64,000 nucleotides of DNA, taken from assembly GCF_029369745.1 (NCBI RefSeq), contig NZ_CP120210.1, positions 62,001-126,000 on the forward strand. Reading direction: 5' to 3'. Below are positions 8,702-20,552 of this stretch, one piece after another. This DNA is from Amycolatopsis sp. QT-25 (GTDB taxonomy: Bacteria; Actinomycetota; Actinomycetes; Mycobacteriales; Pseudonocardiaceae). The position numbers and the translations under genes were made by a program. Numbering within the stretch: position 1 is the first letter of the stretch; every line of letters begins with the position of its first letter. Below the pieces are notes generated by a model that worked only from the letters and a program-made list of their open reading frames with translations, was not told the origin of the DNA and searched no databases.

Positions 8702-9556
8702 CTAGCCGTTGATCGCCTCCGCCAGCGCCAGGATCCGCCGCGCGTTGTCCACGTGCAGGTTCTCGATCATCCGCCCGTCCACGGTCACGACGCCCTGCCC
8801 GGCCGCCTTGGCTTCCTCGAACGCCGCGATGATCTTGCGCGACCGAGCGATCTCCTCTTCGGACGGCGCGAAGACGCGATTGCACGGCTCCAGCTGCGCC
8901 GGGTGGATCAGCGTCTTGCCGTCGAAGCCGAACTGCCGCCCCTGCAGGCATTCCGCCTCGAAGCCTTCGAGGTCCTTCACGTCGTTGTAGACGCCGTCGA
9001 GAATCACCTTGCCGGTCGCCCGCGCGGCCAGCAGCGCGAGTGACAGCCCGCCGAGCAGCGGCGCGCGACCGGGGACGAACTCGGCGTGCAGTTCCTTCGC
9101 CAGGTCGTTGGTACCCATGACCAGCACGGTCAGCCGCTCGGACGCGGCGGCGATCTCCTCGGCGTGCAGCATCGCGACCGGGGTTTCGACCATCGCCCAG
9201 ATCTTCGTGTGCTCGGGTGCGCCGCCGAGTTCGAGCGCGCGCTCGATGTTGTGCACTTCGGCGGCGGAGTTCACCTTCGGCACCACGATCGCGTCCGGGC
9301 CCGCCTGCGCGGCGGCGCGAAGGTCGGCGTCGTGCCATTCGGTGTCGAGGCCGTTGACGCGGATGGTCACCTCGCGCGAGCCGTACTCCTTCGACGAAGC
9401 GGCGACGCAAACTCGTTCACGTGCGGCTTCCTTCGCGTCGGGCGCGACGGCGTCTTCGAGGTCGAGGATGAGGCCGTCCGCGTCCAGCGTCTTGGCCTTT
9501 TCGAGCGCTCTTTCGTTCGCGCCGGGCATGTAGAGGACGGAACGTCGGGGGTTCAT
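8702..9556 (-). CDS. HpcH/HpaI (CitE-like) lyase/thioesterase, Mcl2-like
   Basis: 284-aa TIM-barrel enzyme of the citrate lyase beta-subunit family. Landmarks: [16 protein letters not shown] at the N-terminus, LDLEDAV (Mg-binding Asp/Glu) near residue 36, IRVNGL near 68, VPKV near 95, ETP and the Glu in MVETPVAM near 125, and [10 protein letters not shown] near 220. The ATG overlaps the stop of the gene upstream by 4 bp. Paired with a larger malyl-CoA lyase, the best fit is the (3S)-malyl-CoA thioesterase step of the ethylmalonyl-CoA pathway; citramalyl-CoA lyase is an alternative. Other genes of that pathway are not in the window. Confidence 0.82.
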   Translation of the reverse strand: MNPRRSVLYMPGANERALEKAKTLDADGLILDLEDAVAPDAKEAARERVCVAASSKEYGSREVTIRVNGLDTEWHDADLRAAAQAGPDAIVVPKVNSAAEVHNIERALELGGAPEHTKIWAMVETPVAMLHAEEIAAASERLTVLVMGTNDLAKELHAEFVPGRAPLLGGLSLALLAARATGKVILDGVYNDVKDLEGFEAECLQGRQFGFDGKTLIHPAQLEPCNRVFAPSEEEIARSRKIIAAFEEAKAAGQGVVTVDGRMIENLHVDNARRILALAEAING

Positions 9557-10623
9557 GCGGAAGTCTCCTTGGTCGCTGCGTCGTAGGCGGCGGCGAGTTC
9601 GGGGTCGTCGGCGGCGAGGGCATCGGCGAGTTCGGCGACCACCCGGCACTGCTTCACCGAGGCGTCGTCCTGCATTTTCCCGTCGATCATCACCGCACCG
9701 GTGCCGTCGCCCATCGCGGCGATCACGCGCCGTGCCCACGCGACGTCCTCGGGCGAGGGCGAGAACACCTTCTTGGCGATGTCGATCTGCACCGGGTGCA
9801 GGCTCCAGGCGCCCACGCAACCGAGCAGGAACGCGTTGCGGAACTGGTCCTCACAGGCGACGACGTCACGGATGTCGCCGAACGGACCGTAGTACGGAAG
9901 GATCCCGTTCGCCGCGCAGGCGTCGACCATCCGCGCGACGGTGTAATGCCAGAGATCCTGCTGGTACGTCGTGCGTCCCTCGTTCAGGTCGTCGCCGGTC
10001 GGGTCCGTGCGCACCAGGTAACCGGGGTGCCCGCCACCCACCCGGGTGGTCTTCATCCGGCGGCTCGCGGCGAGGTCGGCCGGGCCGAGCGAGATGCCCT
10101 GCATTCGGGGGCTCGCGCCGGCGATGGCCTCGACGTTCGCGACGCCGCCGGCGGTCTCCAGGATCGCGTGCACCAGCAGCGGTTTCGTGAGCCCGGCCCG
10201 CGCTTCGAGCTGCGCGAGCAGCCTGTCGACGTAGTGGATGTCCTGCGCGCCTTCGACCTTCGGCACCATGATCACGTCGAGCTTGTCGCCGATCTCGGTG
10301 ACCAGCGTGATCAGGTCGTCGAGCACCCACGGCGAGTCGAGGCTGTTGACCCGGGTCCACAGCTGCGTCTTTCCAAAATCGGTCGACTTCGCGATGGAGA
10401 CGAGCCCGTTCCGCGCCGCCTCCTTACGGTCGGCACGCACGGCGTCCTCGAGGTTCCCGAGCAGGACGTCGACCTTCTCGGCGAGGTCCGGGACCTTGGC
10501 GGCCATCTTCTCGTTGCTCGGGTCGAAGAAGTGGATCATCCGCGAAGGAGGCACGGGGATCTGGCGGAGCGGTTCCGGCGCCCCCACGGCGAGCGGGGCG
10601 AAGAAATCCTTCGGCGAACGCAT
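9553..10623 (-). CDS. Malyl-CoA/beta-methylmalyl-CoA lyase family protein (Mcl1-like)
   Basis: 356 aa, HpcH/HpaI TIM barrel. Visible motifs: [14 protein letters not shown] (about 66-79), [11 protein letters not shown] (about 97), [11 protein letters not shown] (about 124), [17 protein letters not shown] (about 155), and [13 protein letters not shown] (about 275), which places the CoA-binding C-terminus. The family cleaves malyl-CoA to glyoxylate and acetyl-CoA, or beta-methylmalyl-CoA to glyoxylate and propionyl-CoA. ATG 10623 has a good SD (GGAGGA). It is the first gene of a two-gene operon, divergent from the kinase genes. Assignment to the ethylmalonyl-CoA pathway is by family and pairing. 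Confidence 0.85.
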   Translation of the reverse strand: MRSPKDFFAPLAVGAPEPLRQIPVPPSRMIHFFDPSNEKMAAKVPDLAEKVDVLLGNLEDAVRADRKEAARNGLVSIAKSTDFGKTQLWTRVNSLDSPWVLDDLITLVTEIGDKLDVIMVPKVEGAQDIHYVDRLLAQLEARAGLTKPLLVHAILETAGGVANVEAIAGASPRMQGISLGPADLAASRRMKTTRVGGGHPGYLVRTDPTGDDLNEGRTTYQQDLWHYTVARMVDACAANGILPYYGPFGDIRDVVACEDQFRNAFLLGCVGAWSLHPVQIDIAKKVFSPSPEDVAWARRVIAAMGDGTGAVMIDGKMQDDASVKQCRVVAELADALAADDPELAAAYDAATKETSA

Positions 10624-10741
10624 CGTTCCTCCATCGCAACGGGCTAAGTGACCGACGAGTAACCCTAAACCCGGAAGGTGGGGAACCGCTGCGGCGCAGC
10701 TCACCTCCAAGGGGACACGATCGGGAATCGCGGAGGGATCT

Positions 10742-12975
<2,234 letters not shown>

Positions 12976-12985
<10 letters not shown>

Positions 12986-15258
12986 GCGATCAAGACGTGA
13001 CCGACGCGTGGAGACTGCCCGGCTTCACCGAGCTGGAGCGGCTGGGCACGGGCACCTTCGGCCGCGTGGTGCTCGCGCGCCAGGACGACACCGGCCACGT
13101 CGTCGCGATCAAGTACCTCTTCTCCCGCTTCGCCGCCGAACCCGCTTATCTCGACGCGTTCCGTCAGGAGGCATTGGCGCTGCACCGCGTCGCGAGTCCG
13201 CATGTGGTGAAACTGTACGAGTTCTTCGAGACGCCCCAAGGCGCGGCGATCGTGATGGAGGCGATCAACGGGGTCTCGCTGCGCGCGGTGCTTCAGGCCG
13301 AAGGCGCTCTCGAACCCGAAGCCGCTCTCGCGGTGTTGAAAGGCTCGCTGCTCGGGCTGGCCGCGGCACACTCCGCGAACGTCGTCCACCGGGACTACAA
13401 ACCGGCCAACGTCCTCGTCGCCGACACCGGCGAAAGCAAACTGGTCGACTTCGGCACCGCCGTCCTGGCGGGTGCACGGGGCCCGTCCGTCGGCACACCC
13501 GCGTACATGGCGCCCGAGCAGTGGTCTGGCGGCCAAGCCACGCCCGCGACCGACGTCTACGCCGCCACCTGTGTGTTCTTCCAGTGTGTCGCCGGGCACC
13601 GGCCGTATGAGGCCGAACAGACCGAAGTCCTTCGCACGCTGCACGAACACGCGCCCATCCCGTTCGGTGAAGTACCCGAGCCCGTGCATGGGCTCGTCGC
13701 GCTGGGGATGGCGAAGGACCCGGCGAAACGGCCGGTCGACGCGCTCAGGTTCGTCGGCGAATTGGAACGGGTCGCCCGCGCCGGGTACGGCGACGAATGG
13801 GAGCGCAAGGGCTGGTCACGGCTGGCGAAGGCGGCCGGTGTGCTCGCCGCGGCGACGCCGTTGGTCCTGCTCGGTGCCGGTACCGCGGCCGCGCCCGGGG
13901 TCGCCGCCGCCGGAACGGGCGCGGTCGCCGCGTCGACCGGCGGGATCGCGGCCGGACTGAAGATCGCCGTCGGGGTCGCCGCGGCGGCGGCCGCCGTGGT
14001 CGGCTCGGTCGTCGTGTTCTCCGACGCGAGCACGCCGTCGCCGTCGCCGCCGACCACTCAACAGGCGGTCGCGCTCAAGGTCGCCATGAAGAGCCGGACC
14101 GGAACCGTGCCCGGCACGAACCTCGCGTACAGCGGGGACCACCCCGAGGTGACCGGGTCGCCCGACCAAGCCTGGCTGAAGCGCGTCAACGACGCCCTGA
14201 CCGCGCCGATCGACGAGTGGAACCGCAAAACCGGCCCGGGTGCCGCCAGGCTGGAGCCGGAACGCGGCCCGTACAAGCTCCTCACGAAGGCCGAAGTGCG
14301 TTCGCAGAACGAGCGGTACCTCTCGGTGCGCTACACGCACGACCTCGAAAACAAACCGCACTCGACCTGGGGAAACGGTCGCAACGCGGTGACGATCGAC
14401 CTCAAGGAGGGCAGGGCACTCACCCCCGCCGAGCTGTTCGCGCCCGGAAAGTTCACCGACGACGGACTGCGGACCCTCGCCGCACTGCTGTGGCCCGACA
14501 AGGAACAGTGCGGTGCCCTCAGCAGCACCTTCCCGTACCGGCCCCTCGAGACGACCGACCTCACCGACGACCGGAAGGTGTGGCTCGCGTTCGCGCCGGC
14601 GGCCGTCGAGATCACCGTCGACCTCAACAGGCTCGGCTTCGCCACCGCGTGCGGTGTCCAGGACTACACGCTGCCCTACGACAAGCTGGCCGATCTCCTG
14701 AACCCGGATCTCGTCGCGGGCATGACCGGCGGAAAACCGCCGAAGGCGACGTCGGCAGCGCCGCCCGCGCGAGGACTCACCGACCTCCCGGTCGGCGCGC
14801 TGACCCTGCACCTGCCCGACGGCTGGACCGCCGTCTCGCAGGGGCTGGAGAAAGTGATCGTCGCTCCGGGCTGCCCGGACCCCAAGAAGTACTTCAACTG
14901 TGCCTACGTCCTCCTCACGGACAACAGCCGGGAGTCCGCCGAACAGCCGCCGTACCGGCCGGGCGGTTTCTACCGGCGCAGCGCGGGCGGCCGGGCCTGC
15001 AACGCCGCCGGGCGCAAGGACCTCCGCCAGGAGGGTGACGCCGTGCGGTCGGTTTCCACCACCGCACCGGTGGGCGGGGAGACGGCGGCCTACGAGGAGT
15101 GGGCGATCCAGTGTGTTCCTCGTGGACAGACGGGTGGCAGCGGTGAGGCGCAGGTGACCCAGCGGATCTGGTTCCTTGCGGACAGGCAGATCGTGGTGAT
15201 GGACGAGTGGCGGACACCGGGCGTCGAAGAACTCCTCCGTACCGCGACGATCTCCTGA
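12976..15258 (+). CDS. Membrane Ser/Thr protein kinase with RsiV/DUF3298-like outer domain (copy 2)
   Basis: 760-aa paralogue of the preceding kinase with the same architecture: kinase domain about 10-265 (GTGTFGRV loop, VAIK, HRDYKPAN, DFG, GTPAYMAPEQW), Ala/Gly-rich membrane span about 290-345, then an outer region with SVRYTHD and TIDLKEGRALTPAELF, again DUF3298-like, and a C-terminal domain with conserved Cys. The kinase halves are far more alike than the outer halves, as expected after duplication followed by divergence of the sensed ligand. ATG 12976 overlaps the end of copy 1, so the two are co-expressed and could heterodimerise. The frame is open further upstream, but the alignment to copy 1 supports this start. 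Confidence 0.85.
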
Positions 15259-15293
15259 CCGACCTGCGGAAGTCCACAGTGGAACGAGGATTC

Positions 15294-15313
15294 GTTGGGC
15301 CGAACGGCCCAAC
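15294..15313 (+). terminator. Hairpin terminator after the kinase pair
   Basis: Perfect 9-bp arms (GTTGGGCCG / CGGCCCAAC) with a 2-nt loop, 36 bp after the stop of the second kinase. Confidence 0.65.
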
Positions 15314-15609
15314 CACCTGCCCTCCTCTGCCGCGCCGGTGTTCGGTGCCGGTCACTTCGTACCGGTGACCGTTCGGAGACGCCGGGTAACACCACTTACC
15401 TCGCGCTCACTCGGTTGGCGGCACGGTCGGACTGAAGTCCGATGACCGCCTACCGACCGGTCACCGATGACAAGGCGCCGCCGATCGCAGCCACTCCCGT
15501 TGTCCGGCGCCGCCGCCTTCCTGCCCTGTTAGACAGTTCATGTGCCGCTTCCCTCGAAGTGACACGGGATGAAGAGCCCTTGGGAAACCAGGTTCGAAGG
15601 AGGCGGAAC
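15314..15609. other. Intergenic region upstream of the 15610 gene
   Basis: About 300 bp. It holds a 7-bp inverted repeat CGGTCAC/GTGACCG (15349-15371), possibly an operator or second terminator. The frame of the downstream gene is open from 15442, but the strong SD just before 15610 makes the upstream part more likely leader than protein. Confidence 0.4.
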
Positions 15610-16260
15610 GTGGCGGCTACACCGAACATGGAGAGCTCGACGGTCGCCGGTGGCGCGAAGCGCAGCCGGTCACTGCCGAGCCGGGTGGTGCCGCCGATCG
15701 AACTGCCCGCGAGTGTCGAGGAGCTTTCGCGCAAGGCGGCGGCCCTGCTCGGCTGGAACGGCATCGTCTTGCCGGAGACCACCGTGCTCGGCCGCAAGAT
15801 CTGCGTGGTCGCCCGGCTCCGCACCGACGTGCACGCGGAGCGCATCGCGATGGGCATGGGTCCCGTCGTCGATCGCGCCACCGTCGACACCTGGACTTGG
15901 CCAGAGCTGGCCGCGACCGCACCCGCGCCGGCCGCCGAGATCATCGGCGTCCTCGCGGTCGCCCGGCACTGGCGCACCGCGATGGCCTCCGCGGTCCCGT
16001 TCGCCCGGTACGGCGAGGCCGCGATGGTTCTCCCATCGCCAGCCGTACTGACGGAAGACTACGTCGGCAACTGCCTGCCGCGGGCCCGCGCCTACGGGCT
16101 CGGCATCGTCTCCGCCGACCCCAACGCGGTGACCGACCTCGACCTCGATGGGCACGAGGAGCGCATGATCCTGGACGAGGACCCGGTGTCGCGCCTGGTC
16201 AACGAGATCGTCTACGACCAGCTGCTGCGTGGCACCGAGCTCCCTGCCGAAGTGGACTGA
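15610..16260 (+). CDS. Conserved-type hypothetical protein
   Basis: 216 aa, soluble, no membrane span and no motif I recognise. GTG 15610 is chosen because GAAGGAGG (15596-15603) lies 6 nt upstream; an in-frame ATG at 15442 would add 56 Arg-rich residues of poor coding quality. The sequence is rich in Ala/Val with features such as PPIELPASVEELSRKAAALLG and a compact acidic C-terminus (DLDLDGHEERMILDEDP). It ends 19 bp before the next start but that gene has its own leaderless promoter, so they are not necessarily one unit. Function unknown. Confidence 0.7.
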   Translation: MAATPNMESSTVAGGAKRSRSLPSRVVPPIELPASVEELSRKAAALLGWNGIVLPETTVLGRKICVVARLRTDVHAERIAMGMGPVVDRATVDTWTWPELAATAPAPAAEIIGVLAVARHWRTAMASAVPFARYGEAAMVLPSPAVLTEDYVGNCLPRARAYGLGIVSADPNAVTDLDLDGHEERMILDEDPVSRLVNEIVYDQLLRGTELPAEVD

Positions 16261-16266
16261 ACGCGC

Positions 16267-16272
16267 TACGGT
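16267..16272 (+). promoter_or_regulatory. -10 box of a leaderless promoter
   Basis: TACGGT lies 7 nt before the ATG at 16280, giving a transcript that starts at or beside the start codon. Confidence 0.5.
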
Positions 16273-16279
16273 CGGGTCC

Positions 16280-16930
16280 ATGCGAGTAGTGATTGCGGGT
16301 GGACACGGACAGATCGCGCTGAAGCTGGAGAAACTCCTCGCCGAGCGCGGTGATCAGGCGGTGGGGATCGTGCGCAATCCCGACCACGTCGCGGACCTCG
16401 AGGCGATCGGCGCCGAAGCCGTCGTCCTCGACCTGGAAAAGTCCGATGTGGACGCCGTCGCCAAGGTGCTCGACGGCGCCGACGCCGCCGTCTTCGCCGC
16501 CGGGGCGGGCCCCGGCAGCGGCACCGCTCGCAAGGACACTGTGGACAGAGCCGCCGCGGAACTCTTCGCGGCGGCCTCCGAGCGCGCGGGCGTGCGACGC
16601 CACCTCCAGGTCGGCTCCATGGGCGCCGACAAGTGGGAGACGGCCGACGTACCGGACGATTTCCGGCTCTATCTCAAGGCCAAGAAAGCGGCCGAAGACG
16701 ATCTGCGGGCCCGCGATCTCGACTGGACGATCCTCCGGCCGGGACAGCTCACCGACGACGAGGGCACCGGCAAGGTCTTGATCGCCGAATCCACCGGACG
16801 CGGACCGATTCCCCGGCAGGATGTCGCCGCGATCCTCGTCGCGTTGCTCGACGAGCCGTCGACGGCGGGACGCGTCCTCGAGGCGATCTCGGGTGATACT
16901 GCTATCTCTCAGGCCTTTTCCGCTTCGTGA
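16280..16930 (+). CDS. NAD(P)-binding NmrA/atypical-SDR family protein
   Basis: 216 aa Rossmann-fold protein. The dinucleotide motif GGHGQIALKL is at residues 7-16, an acidic strand (LDLEKSD) near 54, FAAGAGPGSG near 76-85, and LDWTILRPGQLTDD near 151-164, the pattern of the YwnB/NAD(P)H-binding atypical SDR group. It lacks a classical YxxxK pair in the usual place, although KAKKAAED follows RLYL near 130. Such proteins are often quinone or flavin reductase-like, or regulatory. No specific substrate can be assigned. It stands alone between a hypothetical gene and the PRPP synthetase paralogue. Confidence 0.82.
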   Translation: MRVVIAGGHGQIALKLEKLLAERGDQAVGIVRNPDHVADLEAIGAEAVVLDLEKSDVDAVAKVLDGADAAVFAAGAGPGSGTARKDTVDRAAAELFAAASERAGVRRHLQVGSMGADKWETADVPDDFRLYLKAKKAAEDDLRARDLDWTILRPGQLTDDEGTGKVLIAESTGRGPIPRQDVAAILVALLDEPSTAGRVLEAISGDTAISQAFSAS

Positions 16931-16980
16931 AACCATAGTGTGGGGACGTAATCCGTCTTTTGACTGAACGGAGTAGGTCC

Positions 16981-17928
16981 TTGCGCGAGGACATCGCGGT
17001 CTTCAGTGGCAGCGCACATCCCGAGCTCGCCGAAGAGATCTGCGCTCATCTCGGTATCCCGCTGCATCCGGTGAAGGTGCAGCGGTTCGCCAACGACTGC
17101 CTCGAAGTGCAGCTCGAAGCGAACTGCCGCGAGCGCGACGTCTTCCTGATCCAGCCACTGGTGCGGCCGGTGCAGGAACATCTCGTCGAACTGCTGCTGA
17201 TGCTGGACGCCGCGCGGGGCGCGTCGGCGAAACGGATCACCGTCGTCATGCCGCACTATTCGTACGCCCGATCGGACAAGAAGGACGCGCCGCGGATCTC
17301 GATCGGCGGCCGTCTCGTCGCCGACCTGATGGCGACCGCCGGTGCCGATCGCGTCCTCGCGATGACCCTGCATTCGCCGCAGGTGCACGGCTTCTTCAGT
17401 GTGCCGGTCGATCACCTGCACGCGTTGCAGGAGCTGGCCAAGCACTTCCGCCAGTACGACCTGTCCGCGACCACCGTGGTCTCACCGGATCTCGGCAACG
17501 CCAAGGAGGCCGCGCATTTCGCCCGGTTGCTCGGCGTTCAGGTCGCCGCCGGCGCGAAGCAGCGTTTCGCCGACGACAGGGTGGAGATCAGCTCGGTGAT
17601 CGGCGAGGTCACCGGCCGCGACGTGATCGTCCTCGACGACGAGATCGCCAAGGGCAGCACGGTGATCGAACTGCTCGGCAAACTCCGGGAGCTGAAGCCG
17701 CGCTCGATCCGCGTCGCCTGCACGCACGGCCTTTTCTCCAGCGGCGCGCTAGAGCGGATCGGCAGCCAGCCCGACGTGCTGGAGGTCGTCTGCACGAACA
17801 CGGTGCCGATCCCGCCGGAGGAGCAGAGTCCGAAGCTGCGGGTCCTGTCGATCGCACCCGCGCTGGCGGAAGCGATGCGGAGGATCCACAACGGCGAGTC
17901 GGTCAGCGCGTTGTTCGAAACGACCTAA
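16981..17928 (+). CDS. Ribose-phosphate pyrophosphokinase paralogue
   Basis: 315 aa; transfers pyrophosphate from ATP to ribose 5-phosphate to give PRPP. Visible are the N-terminal FSGSAHPELAEEI, the ATP loop region MPHYSYARSDKKD (family consensus has YARQDRK), LHSPQVHGFF, and the PRPP-binding site VIVLDDEIAKGSTV. In canonical enzymes the last motif reads DDMIDTAGT, so this copy is divergent, and it is probably an additional Prs rather than the housekeeping one. TTG 16981 is chosen because GGAG lies 7 nt upstream; TTG 16960 would add seven residues without an SD. It converges on the lactone oxidase gene with stops overlapping at 17925-17928. Confidence 0.85.
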   Translation: MREDIAVFSGSAHPELAEEICAHLGIPLHPVKVQRFANDCLEVQLEANCRERDVFLIQPLVRPVQEHLVELLLMLDAARGASAKRITVVMPHYSYARSDKKDAPRISIGGRLVADLMATAGADRVLAMTLHSPQVHGFFSVPVDHLHALQELAKHFRQYDLSATTVVSPDLGNAKEAAHFARLLGVQVAAGAKQRFADDRVEISSVIGEVTGRDVIVLDDEIAKGSTVIELLGKLRELKPRSIRVACTHGLFSSGALERIGSQPDVLEVVCTNTVPIPPEEQSPKLRVLSIAPALAEAMRRIHNGESVSALFETT

Positions 17929-19229
17929 GCGGTTCCGAGGACTCGGTCGAGGTAGGTGTTCCTGAAAACCCCGGCCGGGTCCACCTCCTTGCGGATCCGC
18001 AAGAAGTCGTCGAACCGCGGGTACCGCGAGCGGAGGGTCGCGGCGTCGAGGTCGTGCATCTTTCCCCAGTGCGGCCTGCCGCCGACCTCGCCGACGATCG
18101 ACGCGAAGCCGGCGAAGTACTCGCGGTAGGGCATGCCGACGAACTGGTGGATCGCGAGGTAGGCGGAGTCGCGGCCGTTCGCGGTCGAGAGCCAGATGTC
18201 GTCCGCGGCGGCGACGCGCACCTCCACGGGGAACGCGACCGGATTCTCCAGCTTCGGGACGAACGCGCGGAGTTCGGCGAAGACGTCGTGGAGTGCTTCG
18301 CGGGGGATCGCGAACTCCGACTCGACAAACCGTACGCCGCGATGGGTCACGAAGACGCGATGTGACGTGTCGCTGTACTCGCGGGCGGAGAGGATGTTCG
18401 AGGCGAATTGGCCGAGCGGCTGGACGAGCCTCGGCACCGCGCGGCCGAGACGGCACAGCCCGCCGAACGCGACGTTCTCCGTGACCTCGTAGTCGATGAA
18501 TTCCTTCACCTTGGTCAGCGGACGGCGTTCGCTACCCGCCGGAAGCCGGTTGTTCCGCTTGACCAGGGCGTTCTTGCCGTAAGGAAACCAGTAGAACTCG
18601 AAGTGGTCGTTTTCGTCGGCGAACTGGTCGAAGCCTTCGAGGACCTGTTCGAGTGGCTCCGGCCGCTCCTGGGCGGAGAGCAGGAAGGACGGCTCACACT
18701 GCAGCGTGACCGTGCTGATGACGCCGAGCGCGCCGAGGCCGACCCTCGCGGCGGCGAAGAGATCAGGGCGCTCGTCCGCCGAGCAGGTGACCACGGTGCC
18801 GTCGGCGAGCACGAGTTCGAGCGCGGCGAGCTGGGTGGCGATCCCGCCGAGCCGGGCGCCGGTGCCGTGGGTGCCGGTGGAGATCGCGCCCGCGATGGTC
18901 TGCGCGTCGATGTCGCCGAGGTTGCTCATCGCCAGGCCCAGCGCGTCGAGTTCCGCGTTGAGCTGTTTGAGCGTGGTGCCCGAACGAACCGTGACCAGGC
19001 CCTGCGCGACGTCGGCCGACGCGATTCCGGTCCAGCCGGTCAGGTTCATGGCGTCCGAATCCGCCGCGGCGATCGCCGTGAAGGAGTGGCCGCTGCCCAG
19101 CGGGCGCAGGCGCCGTCCGTCCGCGGCGGACCGGCCGATCGCCGCGGCGATCGCGTCCGTGTCGCGCGGCCGGTGCACACGCAGCGGTGACGCCGTCGCG
19201 GTGCCGGCCCAGTTGCTCCACCGTGTCAT
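17925..19229 (-). CDS. FAD-dependent aldonolactone oxidase (ALO/GULO family)
   Basis: 434 aa. The N-terminal FAD_binding_4 domain shows RPLGSGHSFT and STGTHGTGA, the second typical of the flavin-contacting loop, and the C-terminal ALO domain ends with the family motif HWGKMH (about 383) and a YPRFDDF segment. Members oxidise L-gulono- or D-arabinono-1,4-lactone or related sugar lactones and alditols, using oxygen or another acceptor. There is no signal peptide. ATG 19229 is divergent from the racemase-fold gene 90 bp away; I recall this neighbour pair in other actinobacteria, so a shared pathway is plausible but unproved. Confidence 0.87.
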   Translation of the reverse strand: MTRWSNWAGTATASPLRVHRPRDTDAIAAAIGRSAADGRRLRPLGSGHSFTAIAAADSDAMNLTGWTGIASADVAQGLVTVRSGTTLKQLNAELDALGLAMSNLGDIDAQTIAGAISTGTHGTGARLGGIATQLAALELVLADGTVVTCSADERPDLFAAARVGLGALGVISTVTLQCEPSFLLSAQERPEPLEQVLEGFDQFADENDHFEFYWFPYGKNALVKRNNRLPAGSERRPLTKVKEFIDYEVTENVAFGGLCRLGRAVPRLVQPLGQFASNILSAREYSDTSHRVFVTHRGVRFVESEFAIPREALHDVFAELRAFVPKLENPVAFPVEVRVAAADDIWLSTANGRDSAYLAIHQFVGMPYREYFAGFASIVGEVGGRPHWGKMHDLDAATLRSRYPRFDDFLRIRKEVDPAGVFRNTYLDRVLGTA

Positions 19230-19306
19230 GCGCCCACCTAACCCGTGGTTCCTATGAGTGCCGAAACAGTAAGTGAATCGTATTCGCGTTTCAAGCCCTT
19301 CTGTCG

Positions 19307-19312
19307 TACCTT
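19307..19312 (+). promoter_or_regulatory. -10 box of a leaderless promoter; fixes the start at GTG 19320
   Basis: TACCTT is followed by 7 nt and then GTG 19320, the same spacing seen at 16267, 37834, 46359 and 51473. Confidence 0.5.
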
Positions 19313-19319
19313 AGTTCGG

Positions 19320-20504
19320 GTGACCAGTGCGACGGTGTACGACTTGGCGACGAAGGACCTGGATCCTCCGTTCGCGGTTGTCGACTTGGATGCGTTCGAC
19401 GCGAACGGCGCCGACCTGGTGCGGCGGGGAGGTGGCAAACCGATCCGCGTGGTCAGCAAATCCGTGCGTTGCCGGTACCTGCTCGAACGGGTCCTCGCGC
19501 GGCCCGGGTTCGAAGGCCTCATGTGCTATTCGCTCGCCGAAGCCGTCTGGCACGTCGAGCAGGGGACGTCCGAGGACATCGTCGTCGCGTACCCGACCGC
19601 CGACCACGGCGCGCTCCGGCGGCTGGCGGCGAACGACCGGGCGCGGGCGGCGATTTCGATCATGGTCGATTCGCCCGAGCAGCTCGATCTGGTCGATGCC
19701 GCGCTGGGGCAAGGGCATCCCGAGATCCGCGTTTGCCTGGAGCTCGACGCTTCGTGGCGACCGCTGCCCGGAGTGCACGTCGGCACGCGGCGCTCACCGG
19801 TGTTCAAACCGGCCCACGCCGCGGATCTGGCGCGGACCATTTTGTCCCGCAAGGGTTTCCGGCTCGTCGGGATGATGGCGTACGAAGGACAGATCGCCGG
19901 GCTCGGGGACGCGGCAGGCAATGGCGTCAAGAACTCGCTCATCGGCTGGATGCAGCGGAAGTCCATGGTGGAAATCGCGCACCGCCGCGCGGCCGCGGTC
20001 CGTGCCGTCCGGGCCTTGGCGGATCTGGAGTTCGTCAACGGCGGCGGCAGCGGCAGCGTGGAATCGACCGGCGCCGAAGCGGCCGTCACCGAAATCGCGG
20101 CGGGCTCGGGGCTGATCGGCCCGACACTCTTCGACGGCTACACGCACTTCTCGCCGCGCCCGGCCGCGATGTTCGCGCTCCCTGTCGTCCGCCGTCCCGC
20201 GCCCAAGGTCGCCACGCTCTTCTCCGGCGGCTACATCGCTTCAGGCCCGGCGGAGTCCTCGCGGCTCCCGACGCCGTACCTGCCGGAAGGCCTCTCGCTG
20301 CTCGGATTCGAAGGCGCCGGCGAAGTCCAAACCCCCGTCTCCGGCGAAGCAGCCCGACACCTGCGGCTCGGCGACCGCGTCTGGCTGCGCCACGCGAAAG
20401 CAGGCGAACTCGCCGAACGCTTCACGCACTACCACGTCGTCGTCGGCGACCGCGTCGACCGCACCGTCCCCACCTACCGAGGCGAAGCCCAAAACTTCGG
20501 CTGA
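19320..20504 (+). CDS. Amino acid deaminase/aldolase with alanine-racemase fold (D-threonine aldolase-like)
   Basis: 394 aa PLP enzyme. The N-terminal barrel begins with LDPPFAVVDLDAFDANGADLVRR and carries the PLP lysine in VVSKSVRC (about residue 45-51). A glycine-rich phosphate site, NGGGSGS, is near 240, and the C-terminal beta domain follows. The family includes D-threonine aldolase and D-serine dehydratase-like enzymes; the metal-binding residues near the C-terminus cannot be confirmed by eye. GTG 19320 is preferred over an upstream ATG at 19254 because of the leaderless -10 box. It is divergent from the lactone oxidase gene. Confidence 0.8.
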   Translation: MTSATVYDLATKDLDPPFAVVDLDAFDANGADLVRRGGGKPIRVVSKSVRCRYLLERVLARPGFEGLMCYSLAEAVWHVEQGTSEDIVVAYPTADHGALRRLAANDRARAAISIMVDSPEQLDLVDAALGQGHPEIRVCLELDASWRPLPGVHVGTRRSPVFKPAHAADLARTILSRKGFRLVGMMAYEGQIAGLGDAAGNGVKNSLIGWMQRKSMVEIAHRRAAAVRAVRALADLEFVNGGGSGSVESTGAEAAVTEIAAGSGLIGPTLFDGYTHFSPRPAAMFALPVVRRPAPKVATLFSGGYIASGPAESSRLPTPYLPEGLSLLGFEGAGEVQTPVSGEAARHLRLGDRVWLRHAKAGELAERFTHYHVVVGDRVDRTVPTYRGEAQNFG

Positions 20505-20516
20505 CCCCGCGACCCA

Positions 20517-20538
20517 CCCCCCACCCATCCCTGGGGGG
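20517..20538 (+). terminator. Hairpin terminator
   Basis: CCCCCCA and TGGGGGG arms around an 8-nt loop, 12 bp after the racemase-fold gene stop. The right arm can also pair with the following GCCCCC. It lies just left of the IS256 insertion. Confidence 0.5.
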
Positions 20539-20552
20539 CGTGCCCCCGCACC

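Noticed and set aside
15442..15609. 56-residue N-terminal extension of the 15610 gene
   Set aside because: Arg-rich with poor codon bias; a strong SD lies directly before GTG 15610.
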